Shown: positions 1-8,639 of the stretch, one piece after another
Position numbering within the stretch: position 1 is the stretch's first letter
Layout: each line of letters starts with the position of its first letter
Assembly (NCBI GenBank): GCA_949284175.1
Contig: CASDVE010000019.1
Location: 1 to 61,797, forward strand
DNA: 61,797 nt
Reading direction: 5' to 3'
Source: an uncultured Eubacteriales bacterium
Lineage (GTDB): Bacteria; Bacillota; Clostridia; Lachnospirales; Lachnospiraceae
Notes under the pieces: generated by a model
Told to the model about the DNA's origin: nothing
Database searches by the model: none
Seen by the model: only the letters and a program-made list of their open reading frames with translations
Program-made: the position numbers and the translations under genes

Positions 1-360
1 CTAAAAATAAGAATTAGGAATGATGCAATAAAAAGTCCTCTAAATATAGAAAGGAAGCGGATTGTAAAAATAATCCACCCCAACCATTGACATAGAGCCA
101 TTTTTCTATACAATAACTAATCTTACCTTTTTTGTCAAGTTTAAATTCATTTACATAATTTTTACATTTTAGGTTTTTACTTCCTATTATTACTCTTCCC
201 TTTATGTTCTCAAGTATTTTTCAAAATTTTTCTATACTATTTTTGCAAAATGTAATAATTAGTAAATCCACTCTTTCTATTTTATCACACTTTAACGAGA
301 AACAAAACCTTTTCTTATGGCTCATACCTTTCATAATAAGATCATTTTTTGTATACGTTA
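1..360. other. AT-rich stretch without a supported gene
   Basis: No convincing coding region is visible on either strand. The one small plus-strand frame that starts near 204 runs through the downstream terminator into the end of oppF, lacks a ribosome binding site and is composed of AT-rich low-complexity codons, so I treat it as spurious. Confidence 0.6.
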
Positions 361-406
361 AAAAATACCAAAGAAGAGAGATTTTGCTCTTTCTCTGGTA
401 TTTTTC
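361..406 (-). terminator. Rho-independent terminator of the opp operon
   Basis: An inverted repeat pairs AAATACCA with TGGTATTT, with inner pairing of GAAAGAG against CTCTCTTC. On the minus strand it is followed by a run of T residues. It lies 17 bases past the oppF stop codon, as expected for the end of the opp operon. Confidence 0.8.
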
Positions 407-422
407 TATTCTTTATATGAAA

Positions 423-1379
423 TTATTGATCCATTAAATGACAGGCTACAAAATGTCCTGGACGAACTTCTTTTAGTTTTGGAGATTCTGTCCTACAACA
501 ATCCATAACTTTGGAACAACGATTGGCGAATGGACATCCTGGTTTTGGATTAATTGGACTTGGAACATCGCCTTCTAAGACTTTAATTCCTTTTTGAGCT
601 TCTTTATCTGGATCTGGAATTGGAACAGCGGCTAATAAGGCTTGGCTGTATGGATGCAGTGTGTGTTCATAAATTTCATCACTACTTGCCAATTCCACTA
701 AGTTTCCAAGATACATAACAGCAATTCTATCGGAAATATATTTTACAATGTTCAAATCATGGGCGATGAACATATAAGTGAATCCATTCTTTTCTTGAAT
801 CTCTTTTAATAAGTTAATAATCTGACTTTGAATGGAAACATCAAGAGCTGAAATCGGTTCATCACATACAATAAATTCTGGTTCAATAGCAAGGGCTCTT
901 GCAATCCCAATACGCTGACGTTGACCACCAGAGAACTCATGAGGAAAACGGTTTGCATGTTCTTTGTTAAGTCCAACCGTTTCTAGTAACTCATACACTC
1001 GTTCCATTCTCTTCTTTTTATCGTACATATTGTGGATTTCCATACCTTCGGCAATAATACTTCCAACCGTCATACGAGGGTTTAAAGAAGCATAAGGATC
1101 TTGGAAAATAATCTGTGCTTTTTTCGCATACTCATAACGGTCTTTTGTCTTTTTAATATTAACAACTTTGCCGTTATATGTCATTTTTCCCTTTGTGGCA
1201 GGATAGATTCCCATAACCACTCGTCCAAGTGTGGATTTTCCACATCCTGACTCTCCTACAACACCAAGAGTTTCTCCTTTATAAATATCCAGTGTAATGT
1301 CATTCACTGCCACAAGAGTACGATTTTTTCCCACATGGAAGTGTTTTGATACATTTTCTAAGGAAATTAATTTTTCCAT
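423..1379 (-). CDS. oppF: Oligopeptide ABC transporter ATP-binding protein OppF
   Basis: This is the second cytoplasmic ATPase of an oligopeptide/dipeptide importer; it hydrolyses ATP to drive peptide uptake. The 318-residue protein has Walker [10 protein letters not shown] near residue 42, the ABC signature FSGGQRQR near 150, Walker B FIVCDEPISALD near 170, and the C-terminal oligopeptide-ABC extension with four cysteines (CPFANRCSKVMDCC). That extension is typical of the OppD/OppF/DppD/DppF family and probably carries an iron-sulfur cluster. AAGGAG lies 9 bases before the ATG. It is the last gene of oppABCDF, six bases after oppD, and is followed by a strong terminator. The substrate (peptide or nickel chelate) cannot be told from sequence. 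Confidence 0.95.
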   Translation of the reverse strand: MEKLISLENVSKHFHVGKNRTLVAVNDITLDIYKGETLGVVGESGCGKSTLGRVVMGIYPATKGKMTYNGKVVNIKKTKDRYEYAKKAQIIFQDPYASLNPRMTVGSIIAEGMEIHNMYDKKKRMERVYELLETVGLNKEHANRFPHEFSGGQRQRIGIARALAIEPEFIVCDEPISALDVSIQSQIINLLKEIQEKNGFTYMFIAHDLNIVKYISDRIAVMYLGNLVELASSDEIYEHTLHPYSQALLAAVPIPDPDKEAQKGIKVLEGDVPSPINPKPGCPFANRCSKVMDCCRTESPKLKEVRPGHFVACHLMDQ

Positions 1380-1385
1380 ACTTCT

Positions 1386-2378
1386 TTACTCCTTTCTTCC
1401 CGGAAAATCTTTATGAAATTTCCAACAAGATGTGGTATGCCCTTCACCCACTTCGAAAACTGGTGGTTGGCTTGTTTTACAAATCTTCATACAATCTTCA
1501 CAGCGACTTGCAAACGCACATCCAACTGGTGGAGCATACAAATCAGGAGGTGTTCCCGGAATGGAAATTAATTGTTCCTCTTTCTTCGTTTCAATGGTTG
1601 GTAAACTTCTCAATAAAGCAAGGGTATAAGGATGGGCTGTTTCATAAAAAATGTCACGAACCGTTCCTTTTTCTACCACTTTACCAGCATACATAACAGC
1701 TACTCTATCAGCAAGACTTGCCACAACACCAAGATCGTGAGTGATTAAGATAATGGCTGTTTTTGTTTCTTCTCGAATCTCCGCCATCAATTTCATAATC
1801 TGGGCTTGAATAGTAACATCAAGAGCAGTAGTTGGCTCATCCGCAATTAACAATTTTGGATTACAAGCCAATGCCATAGCTATCATAGCACGCTGTCGCA
1901 TACCACCAGAAAACTCATGAGGGAACTGTTTTGCTCTCTCTTTGGCATTTGGAATCTGTACCATTTCTAATAGACGAATCGCCTCTGCTTCTGCTTGTGA
2001 CTTGTCAATTTTCTTCTTTTTAATTAAAGTTTCTGTCAGCTGTTTTCCAACTTTCATCGTTGGATTCATACAAGTCATCGGATCTTGGAAGATCATGCTC
2101 ACAAGCTGACCTCGAATCTCTTGCATTTCCTTTTCACTGGCTGCAACAATATCTTTTCCACAAAGAGTAATGTTTCCTTGCTTAATTCTTGCTGGAGGCA
2201 TTGGATTTAATTTCATAATAGTCTGAGCTGTTACACTCTTACCACATCCGGATTCTCCTACAATGGCTAACACTTCTCCTTCATTTACATCTAACGATAC
2301 ACCACGAATTGCATGAACTTCTCCTGCATAGCTATCAAAAGAGACATACAAATCTTCTATTTTTAAAATTGGCTCCAT
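1386..2378 (-). CDS. oppD: Oligopeptide ABC transporter ATP-binding protein OppD
   Basis: This is the partner ATPase of OppF. Walker A GESGCGKS is near residue 41, the signature FSGGMRQR near 160, Walker [13 protein letters not shown] near 180, and the cysteine-containing C-terminal oligopeptide domain ([14 protein letters not shown]) is near 290-310. I chose the ATG at 2378 because AAGGAGG stands nine bases upstream; an in-frame GTG two codons earlier is too close to that site. The start lies seven bases after the oppC stop, so translation is probably coupled. The 330-residue length is normal for OppD/DppD. Confidence 0.95.
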   Translation of the reverse strand: MEPILKIEDLYVSFDSYAGEVHAIRGVSLDVNEGEVLAIVGESGCGKSVTAQTIMKLNPMPPARIKQGNITLCGKDIVAASEKEMQEIRGQLVSMIFQDPMTCMNPTMKVGKQLTETLIKKKKIDKSQAEAEAIRLLEMVQIPNAKERAKQFPHEFSGGMRQRAMIAMALACNPKLLIADEPTTALDVTIQAQIMKLMAEIREETKTAIILITHDLGVVASLADRVAVMYAGKVVEKGTVRDIFYETAHPYTLALLRSLPTIETKKEEQLISIPGTPPDLYAPPVGCAFASRCEDCMKICKTSQPPVFEVGEGHTTSCWKFHKDFPGRKE

Positions 2379-2384
2379 GACCAC

Positions 2385-3386
2385 TTACCTCCTTAATTTT
2401 GGATCGAACGCATCACGCAACTGATCTCCTAACAAGTTAAAAGAAAGCATTGTGACACAAATAAAGAGTGCTGGAATGACTAACTGGCTCGGATAATTTT
2501 GGAACACTTGAATACCAGAGTTCGCCATAATTCCCCAAGAAGACTGTGGTGGAGCGATACCAAGTCCTAACATAGATAGAAATGCCTCTGTAAAGATAAC
2601 ATTTGGAATATCCAATGTAATATTAACGATAATAACACTTAATACGTTTGGAACAAGATGTAGTCCAATAATTCTGGACGGCTTTGCTCCCATAGATTTT
2701 GCTGCGATAACAAATTCTTGTTGAGAAAGACTGACAACCTGTCCACGAACAAGCCTTGCCATTCCTGTCCATCCTGTTAAGGAATAAGCAACAATAATCG
2801 TTCCAATACCACGGTCTAATACTGTCATTAAAAGAATTACAATGATAAGATAAGGAATTCCGCTGATAATTTCCACAATACGCATCATAACGTTATCCAC
2901 TTTTCCACCAAAGTATCCAGAAATCCCTCCATAGATAACACCAACAAAACAGTCAATTAACGCAACGGCAACGGCAACGGTTAAAGAAACTCTTGCTCCA
3001 TACCAAATACGAACAAAAATATCTCTTCCTAATTCATCTGTACCAAATAAGTGAATGCCACCTGTCACTGGATCTTTAAAAAACATTGGCTGATTGGCAT
3101 AGGCAACATTTTGATCGGAATAATTAAACTGACTGAATATCGGAACAAAAATTGCACCTAAAATTAAAACTAATAAGATAACAATACAAAGAACTGCAAC
3201 TTTACTCTTTTTAATTCGATTAAAAGCATCTCTTCCAAAACTGATAGAAGGGCGTACAATGGATTCCATATTTTTAGTATCCGTACCTAGCACTTGGAAT
3301 TCATCAGCACTGATACTGTCGTTGATACCATATTGCTTTCCTTGTCCTGCCTCCACTGTACTTTTTATGTCCTTTTTCCTAAGCAT
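2385..3386 (-). CDS. oppC: Oligopeptide ABC transporter permease OppC
   Basis: This is one of the two membrane permeases of the importer. The 333-residue protein has a cytoplasmic N-terminal region of about 65 residues, a first membrane helix (VAVLCIVILLVLILGAIF), a periplasm-facing segment ending in HLFGTDELGRDIF, and then the BPD_transp_1 domain. The ABC-ATPase contact loop (EAA loop) reads AAKSMGAKPSRII. GTDxLGRD is a hallmark of OppC/DppC/NikC proteins. The gene sits between oppB and oppD with only a few bases on each side. GGAG lies nine bases before the ATG. Confidence 0.94.
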   Translation of the reverse strand: MLRKKDIKSTVEAGQGKQYGINDSISADEFQVLGTDTKNMESIVRPSISFGRDAFNRIKKSKVAVLCIVILLVLILGAIFVPIFSQFNYSDQNVAYANQPMFFKDPVTGGIHLFGTDELGRDIFVRIWYGARVSLTVAVAVALIDCFVGVIYGGISGYFGGKVDNVMMRIVEIISGIPYLIIVILLMTVLDRGIGTIIVAYSLTGWTGMARLVRGQVVSLSQQEFVIAAKSMGAKPSRIIGLHLVPNVLSVIIVNITLDIPNVIFTEAFLSMLGLGIAPPQSSWGIMANSGIQVFQNYPSQLVIPALFICVTMLSFNLLGDQLRDAFDPKLRR

Positions 3387-3392
3387 TTCCTA

Positions 3393-4346
3393 CTACTCCT
3401 TTCCACCAGTTAATTTTACACGTGGATCGATGAATCCATAAATAAGGTCTACAATTAAGTTCGCAAAAACTAAAAATGCTCCATAGAAAATCGTAGTTCC
3501 TGCAATGACTGTATAATTGTTTGTCTGTACACATTGTACGAAATATTTTCCAAGTCCTGGAATGGAGAAAATATTTTCTACAACAAAAGCTCCTGTTAAA
3601 ACGGCTGCTACTAAAGGTCCCATAACTGTGACAACTGGCATGATCGCATTGCGTACCGCATGTCTCCAAATAATAGAGCGTTGACTTAATCCTTTTGCCT
3701 TCGCTGTTTTAATATAGTCTTGATTCAGTACATCAAGCATACTTGTTCTCATCAAACGGCTGATCGTTGCCATAGAACCAAAGGCAAGGGCAAACGCTGG
3801 CAATATCTTTGCATTAGCCGAATCCCATCCCATAATGGCAAACACCTGTGTTCCTGTGGCTAAATAGATCTTTAATCCTAAAAAGTACTGTAATAAAGAA
3901 CCAATGATAAAGGATGGTACGGATACCCCGATTAAAGCTAAAAACATGGCTACGCTATCCCATACTGTTCCTCTTTTGATCGCTGCTACAATTCCTAATA
4001 AAATACCAATAATAAAGGCAAAAATTAATGCACGCACTCCTAGTTCTAAAGATACAGGGAATGCCTGTGCAATAATATCCGTTACCGGTCTACCATCGGG
4101 AACGGAAACTCCTAAGTCCCCTTGTACTACTTTACCTAAATAGATAAAAAATTGTACGATTTCTGGTTTATCCAATCCATACTTTACGTTTAATGCGTCT
4201 AATGTTTCTTGGGATATCGCCTTTCCACCTGTAAATGGATTACCTGGCAAGCGATGCATTAAGAAAAATGTAATCGCAATTAAAACAAAAATCGTAATCA
4301 AAGAATAGACGATTCTCTTTAATATGTACTTTAGTTGATTTGGCAA
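3393..4346 (-). CDS. oppB: Oligopeptide ABC transporter permease OppB
   Basis: This is the second permease subunit, pairing with OppC. The start is a TTG at 4346, giving (M)PNQLKYILKRIVYSLIT; it has AAAGGAG eight bases upstream and matches the usual N-terminus of OppB/DppB. A longer frame to 4433 has no ribosome site and encodes an atypical hydrophilic leader. Visible hallmarks are the first helix, the LPGNPF segment, the EAA loop TAKAKGLSQRSIIWRHAVRNA, and the C-terminal FIDPRVK motif. The protein is about 317 residues with six predicted helices. It follows a large intercistronic hairpin that separates it from oppA. Confidence 0.93.
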   Translation of the reverse strand: MPNQLKYILKRIVYSLITIFVLIAITFFLMHRLPGNPFTGGKAISQETLDALNVKYGLDKPEIVQFFIYLGKVVQGDLGVSVPDGRPVTDIIAQAFPVSLELGVRALIFAFIIGILLGIVAAIKRGTVWDSVAMFLALIGVSVPSFIIGSLLQYFLGLKIYLATGTQVFAIMGWDSANAKILPAFALAFGSMATISRLMRTSMLDVLNQDYIKTAKAKGLSQRSIIWRHAVRNAIMPVVTVMGPLVAAVLTGAFVVENIFSIPGLGKYFVQCVQTNNYTVIAGTTIFYGAFLVFANLIVDLIYGFIDPRVKLTGGKE

Positions 4347-4432
4347 ACTGCTCACTCCTTTTCTATCTGTATTGTTTGTGTTAATTACAAAATCAGAAAT
4401 CATTCTCTTTGACTTTGCAATTAACACAAACA

Positions 4433-4481
4433 ACTAGGAGCTTTTGTCTTTTTTCTTCTTTCTTCAACAAAAACTCCTAGT
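4433..4481 (-). promoter_or_regulatory. Intercistronic hairpin between oppA and oppB
   Basis: An inverted repeat of about 15 base pairs (ACTAGGAG...TTTTGT against ACAAAA...CTCCTAGT, one mismatch, loop about 19) lies between oppA and oppB. There is no T run on the minus strand, so it is more likely an mRNA processing or stability element than a full terminator. Such a structure would let oppA be expressed above the rest of the operon, as is common for binding-protein genes. Confidence 0.6.
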
Positions 4482-4525
4482 CCCTTCTTCTTATTTTCTC
4501 AGCAATTCTGAAGAAATAAGCGATT

Positions 4526-6190
4526 TTATTTTGTTACAATCTCTGCACCATCTGTGAAATCCCATTCTTGGAATCCTGTACGTGTAACATTTTGTACTTT
4601 AGAAGATAATACATAAGGTTTCACGCTGAAGTATAATGGGAACACTGGGGCATCTGTTTTTACAAGCATTGTCTCTGCTTGAATTAACAATTCCTGACGT
4701 TTTTCTACATCTACTTCGTTTCTTGCTTCCTTAATTAACTTATCATACTCTTCGCTTGAATATTTACCATAGTTATTTCCATTTGTTGTTGTGAATAACT
4801 CAAGGAATGTCATTGGGTCATTATAGTCTGGTACCCATCCTGCAAATGCGATGTCGAAATCTCCATCCTGCATTGCTTGTAAACGAGCTTTAAAAGGCAT
4901 TGGTTTTACATCAACACTGATGCCTAAAGCCTGTTTCCACTGTTCTTGATAGAATGCTGCTTCTTTTTGTGCAACAGTTGTATCGTCTGTGATTAAAGAA
5001 ATTTTGAATGTTTCTGCTGTAAGACCTTCTTCTTTTAATCCTTCTTCTAATAACTTCTTAGCTTCTTCCATATTGTATTGGATCATATCGCCAGCTTTAT
5101 CTCTATATTTTGTTTCATTGGCACCAGCGATTCCTGTTGGAACAAGACCAGTTGCTGGAACAGAACCGTCTTTTCTTACGTTATCACATAAGCTCTTTGT
5201 GTCAACAGCTAAACCAAGAGCCTGACGAATTTTTGCGTTGTTAAGCCCTGCTTTTTTCGTGTTATACTGTAAATACCATACGCCGTTGTCAACGTATTTG
5301 TTTGTTTCTACACCTTCATTTGTAAGCTGCTCGATTTGTTCACCAGTAAGCTCAATACCATCTACCTGTCCTGCTTTAAAAGCATTCATACGAGCATTGG
5401 CATCTTTCATCATAAGGTATTTTACTTTTTCAATTTTAATCTCATCCGCATTATAGTAGTCTGGATTTTTCTCTAATGTCACATGATCATCATGTACCCA
5501 TTCCGCAATTTTGTAAGGTCCATTTGTCACAATCTTATCCGCATCTTTTGCGTATCTATCAGCACCAATTTCTTCATATGCCTTTTGATTCATTGGATAG
5601 TAAGTACTGAATGTGAATAAATGCTTTGCATATGGGATTGGGTTTGTAAATGTCACTTCTAATGTATAGTCATCAATTGCCTTTACCCCTAATTCAGAAG
5701 GATCTTTTTTACCTTCATAGACATCCAAACCATTTTCTAAGTTTTCATACATAATAAATGCGTAAGTAGATGCTGTCTTTGGATCACAAACACTCTGATA
5801 AGCGAACACAAAGTCATGAGCCGTCACTGGTTCTCCATTGGACCATTTTGCATCTTCTCTTAACTTCATTGTGTAAGTTCTACCATCTTCACTTACCTGC
5901 GTATCCGTTGCTAATTCTGGAACCGGATTGTCATTAGCATCCAATTTATAAAGACCTGAGATTACCTCTCTTAAAATATCTCCAGACGCAACATCTGTCG
6001 TTAAAAGGCTATTTAATTCAGGTGGCTCTGCACGCAAATCCACTGTTACCATGTTCGCATCTGGTGTACCCGGATACGAAACACTCCCCCCTGTATTACC
6101 ATCTTTGGTTGTAGATGAACCACCACAAGCTACAACGGACATTGACATGATACCTGCTAACGCAAATGCCATGACCTTTTTCAATCTCAT
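4526..6190 (-). CDS. oppA: Oligopeptide-binding lipoprotein OppA
   Basis: This is the extracellular peptide-binding lipoprotein that delivers substrate to OppBC. The N-terminus is a lipoprotein signal: basic MRLKK, a hydrophobic core, then lipobox SVVAC with the lipidated cysteine near residue 22 and a Gly/Ser/Thr-rich linker. The mature part is an SBP_bac_5 domain, with recognisable segments such as AEPPELNSL, AKWSNGEPVTAHDFVFAY near 125 and NGPYKIAEW near 225. Its 554 residues fit the family. It is the first gene of the operon, with its own promoter at 6222-6250 and a GGGAGG ribosome site. Confidence 0.95.
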   Translation of the reverse strand: MRLKKVMAFALAGIMSMSVVACGGSSTTKDGNTGGSVSYPGTPDANMVTVDLRAEPPELNSLLTTDVASGDILREVISGLYKLDANDNPVPELATDTQVSEDGRTYTMKLREDAKWSNGEPVTAHDFVFAYQSVCDPKTASTYAFIMYENLENGLDVYEGKKDPSELGVKAIDDYTLEVTFTNPIPYAKHLFTFSTYYPMNQKAYEEIGADRYAKDADKIVTNGPYKIAEWVHDDHVTLEKNPDYYNADEIKIEKVKYLMMKDANARMNAFKAGQVDGIELTGEQIEQLTNEGVETNKYVDNGVWYLQYNTKKAGLNNAKIRQALGLAVDTKSLCDNVRKDGSVPATGLVPTGIAGANETKYRDKAGDMIQYNMEEAKKLLEEGLKEEGLTAETFKISLITDDTTVAQKEAAFYQEQWKQALGISVDVKPMPFKARLQAMQDGDFDIAFAGWVPDYNDPMTFLELFTTTNGNNYGKYSSEEYDKLIKEARNEVDVEKRQELLIQAETMLVKTDAPVFPLYFSVKPYVLSSKVQNVTRTGFQEWDFTDGAEIVTK

Positions 6191-6221
6191 TCTTTCATCC
6201 TCCCTTTTAATTTTACTATAA

Positions 6222-6250
6222 AAAATATACTAATTCTTTGTATTTGTCAA
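6222..6250 (-). promoter_or_regulatory. Promoter of the opp operon
   Basis: On the minus strand TTGACA (6250-6245) is separated by exactly 17 bases from TATTTT (6227-6222). This is close to the sigma-A consensus and lies 32 bases before the oppA start codon. Confidence 0.7.
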
Positions 6251-6277
6251 GCATACATGTGTATACAAGGGCATACA
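6251..6277. promoter_or_regulatory. Three 10-bp-phased direct repeats upstream of the oppA -35 box
   Basis: GCATACA, GTATACA and GCATACA start at 6251, 6261 and 6271, exactly ten bases apart and directly abutting the -35 hexamer. One-helical-turn spacing is typical of direct-repeat binding sites for activators. No regulator gene is adjacent. The rest of the gap to 6507 is AT-rich and shows nothing else I can support. Confidence 0.5.
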
Positions 6278-6507
6278 TTTTGAATTTTTATTTACATTTT
6301 ACGCATATTTATTTTTTATATTTTCTTAATTTTGCAAACTATATTTCAAGATAAAATTATTTTATTCTTGTAATTATCTTGATTATTTAACATTAAGTCT
6401 ATTTTCTATCTAATAACAGCTCTCATTTCTGGCTCATTTTTTTACATAAAAAATAAATATAAAAATTTTTTTAATATCCAGTTTATTTTTGCTTTTCTAT
6501 CATGATT

Positions 6508-7050
6508 TTACCAATGTGCTTTTGTTGCCACGTCATTTCTTATATTATCTCGATAGCTAATTTGTAAACAAACGGCATCCAATGTAATATGGAGGCATTG
6601 GTCAAAAAGAGAACTTAAAAGCTGTACAGACTTCCGACTCTCACCAGTATCTCCTTTTACTGTTCCCGGAATCATCAACACCTTTTTTGCTACCTTCGCT
6701 AGAGGAGAATCCGCTTTACTTGTAACAGCAAGAACTATCCCGCCCTTTTCTACCGCCTTTTTGGCATCTCCAACGACACTCTCACTTTTTCCTGAGCCTG
6801 AAACTCCGATAAACACATCCCCTTCTTGTATGGCAGGAGTAATTGTTTCTCCCACAAAGTATACCATATATCCGAGGTGCATAAGCCTCATGGCAAATCC
6901 TCTTGCTGAGAAACCAGAACGCCCCTCACCTGCTACAAATATTCTCTTTGATTGATCAATTTCATCAATGATAGAAAGAATCTCTTCTTCTTTCACCTTT
7001 TCCATGACATCTTCTATCTCATTCATAATGGTTTGCAATATTTCTATCAT
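6508..7050 (-). CDS. hxlB: 6-phospho-3-hexuloisomerase
   Basis: HxlB interconverts D-arabino-hex-3-ulose 6-phosphate and fructose 6-phosphate, the second step of the ribulose monophosphate pathway. The 180-residue protein is a single SIS domain: FVAGEGRSGFSARGFAMRL near 36-54 is the sugar-phosphate loop, and VGETITPAIQEGDVFIGVSGSGKS near 66-90 is characteristic of the hexuloisomerase branch. AGGAGG lies six bases before the ATG. It immediately follows hxlA in the same transcript. With the linked kinase the pair probably converts an imported sugar derivative to fructose 6-phosphate, or in reverse to ribulose 5-phosphate and formaldehyde; the direction is inference. Confidence 0.88.
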   Translation of the reverse strand: MIEILQTIMNEIEDVMEKVKEEEILSIIDEIDQSKRIFVAGEGRSGFSARGFAMRLMHLGYMVYFVGETITPAIQEGDVFIGVSGSGKSESVVGDAKKAVEKGGIVLAVTSKADSPLAKVAKKVLMIPGTVKGDTGESRKSVQLLSSLFDQCLHITLDAVCLQISYRDNIRNDVATKAHW

Positions 7051-7053
7051 TGT

Positions 7054-7680
7054 TTACCTCCTAATTGCCTCTTTAAACTTCCTTGATATTTCTGGAATAT
7101 TCTCTGCTTTGCTAATGGCACTGCCTACGATCACAATATCCACTCCCGCCTTTTTCATGACATGAATATTATCCAACTTGACGCCACCTGCCACCGCAAT
7201 TTTTTTTATGCCTTTTAACTGATCACACATCTTGATTACAAGCTCTTCCAATCCAACTCCTTGAGCATCGGATGGAAGATGGATACAAAAAATTGCTTCT
7301 GAAAATTCTTTTTTTAAAATTTCTAGTTTGTCATTGGATATTTCCAAAAGATCGATCATATATTCCTTTTGAAATTCTCTCGCTACTTTTTGACAAGCCC
7401 TCAACGTATCAATAGAAGAAAATCCCATGACTGTTGGAATATCTCCTCCATTTTCATATGTTTTTCTAAACTCATATTCTCCTTCATCACAGGTTTTTAT
7501 ATCCGCTAAAATACACTGTTTTGGATATTTTTCTTTCAGTGTTTTCACACTTTTATCTAAGCCAAAATCTTTGATTAAGGAAGTACCTATTTCAATAATA
7601 TCCGCATATCCTGAAGTTAGATCGATAATTTCATCGGCTCGCTTTACGGAAACACGATCAATTGCCACTTGTAGTCTCAC
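7054..7680 (-). CDS. hxlA: 3-hexulose-6-phosphate synthase (orotidine decarboxylase superfamily)
   Basis: HxlA condenses formaldehyde with ribulose 5-phosphate, or cleaves the hexulose phosphate in reverse. The 208-residue (beta/alpha)8 protein shows LQVAIDRVS at the first strand, EIGTSLIKDFG near 31, the metal and substrate motif ADIKTCDEGEYE near 59 (family form DxKTxDxGxxE), and phosphate-binding AVAGGVKLDN near 166 and IVIVGSAIS near 185. The start is a GTG whose GTGA overlaps the TGA of the kinase gene, indicating translational coupling. Close relatives include 3-keto-L-gulonate-6-phosphate decarboxylase, but the adjacent hexuloisomerase favours the HPS assignment. Confidence 0.85.
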   Translation of the reverse strand: MRLQVAIDRVSVKRADEIIDLTSGYADIIEIGTSLIKDFGLDKSVKTLKEKYPKQCILADIKTCDEGEYEFRKTYENGGDIPTVMGFSSIDTLRACQKVAREFQKEYMIDLLEISNDKLEILKKEFSEAIFCIHLPSDAQGVGLEELVIKMCDQLKGIKKIAVAGGVKLDNIHVMKKAGVDIVIVGSAISKAENIPEISRKFKEAIRR

Positions 7681-8618
7681 ACTGCCGACCTCCTCATATA
7701 ATCATGCAGTTCTTTGTTTGTTGGAAATCCTTCGTTATCGCTTAATACAGATACTTGAATAGACCCAATAGCATTCCCACGATCCACCATTTCTTTTATG
7801 GATAGACCTTCCAAATAAGCACTTAAGACTCCTACTGCGAATCCATCTCCAGCTCCTACTGTATCCACCACTTTTTCTACTTTATAACCATGATAAAATG
7901 CTTTCTCTTGTTCAGAATCTACATAAGCTCCATCAGCTCCTACTTTCACAATCACGCTCTTTGCTCCACGTTTTCTATAAAATTCTCCAATTTCCTTTGG
8001 ATTCTCACTTCCCATTAATGTAAGACCTTCGGAAACTCCCGGAAGAACAATATCTGCCTTTGAAGCAATATCATTAATTACCTTTATCATGATGTCCTTA
8101 TTTTCCCAAAGTGTAGGACGCAAATTCGGATCAAAACTTATCAACATTCCATGCTCTCTTGCCTTTTCTATCAAGCGATAGGTAGCATTTCGACAGCTTA
8201 ATGACAGGGCTGGTAAGATTCCTGTCATATGTAAGACTTTTGCCTCTCCAAATTCCAACTCATCCACATCTTTTTCGGACAGATAAGATGCCGCACTATT
8301 TTTTCTAAAATAAAATACTTCTGGATCTCCTTTCAACACCTGATTTTTTAATTGATATCCTGTAAAATGTTCTGGATCTTTTGTAATCTTGGTATTCACC
8401 CCTTCTTCTTTCAGTTTGTTTTCAATATAGACTCCAAATGGATCCTCCCCAAGTCTTGTCACATATGTAACCGTATGTCCAAGCCGTTTTAGCCCAATTG
8501 CTACATTCACTTCTGCTCCTGCAAGAAATCTTTTAAATTCCTCTGCCTCATGCAAAGAACCCGCTGTGTTTGCAACAAACATCGCCATTGGTTCGCCAAA
8601 TAAAATTACTTCTGACAT
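7677..8618 (-). CDS. PfkB-family carbohydrate kinase (2-keto-3-deoxygluconate kinase-like)
   Basis: This is an ATP-dependent sugar kinase of the ribokinase/PfkB family. The 313-residue protein carries the N-terminal signature (FLAGAEVNVAIGLKRLG near 28-44), the C-terminal PfkB signature with the catalytic aspartate DTVGAGDGFAVG near 250, and an anion-hole GAGD motif. The overall shape resembles KdgK-type 2-keto-3-deoxygluconate kinases, but specificity in PfkB proteins cannot be read reliably. Its stop overlaps the hxlA start, so the phosphorylated product probably feeds HxlA/HxlB. GGAAAGG precedes the ATG. Confidence 0.88.
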   Translation of the reverse strand: MSEVILFGEPMAMFVANTAGSLHEAEEFKRFLAGAEVNVAIGLKRLGHTVTYVTRLGEDPFGVYIENKLKEEGVNTKITKDPEHFTGYQLKNQVLKGDPEVFYFRKNSAASYLSEKDVDELEFGEAKVLHMTGILPALSLSCRNATYRLIEKAREHGMLISFDPNLRPTLWENKDIMIKVINDIASKADIVLPGVSEGLTLMGSENPKEIGEFYRKRGAKSVIVKVGADGAYVDSEQEKAFYHGYKVEKVVDTVGAGDGFAVGVLSAYLEGLSIKEMVDRGNAIGSIQVSVLSDNEGFPTNKELHDYMRRSAV

Positions 8619-8639
8619 AGTTTTTCCTTTCCAAATAGA

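Noticed and set aside
204..437. Plus-strand frame of 77 codons at the left edge
   Set aside because: No ribosome site, AT-rich codons, and it crosses the opp terminator into oppF.
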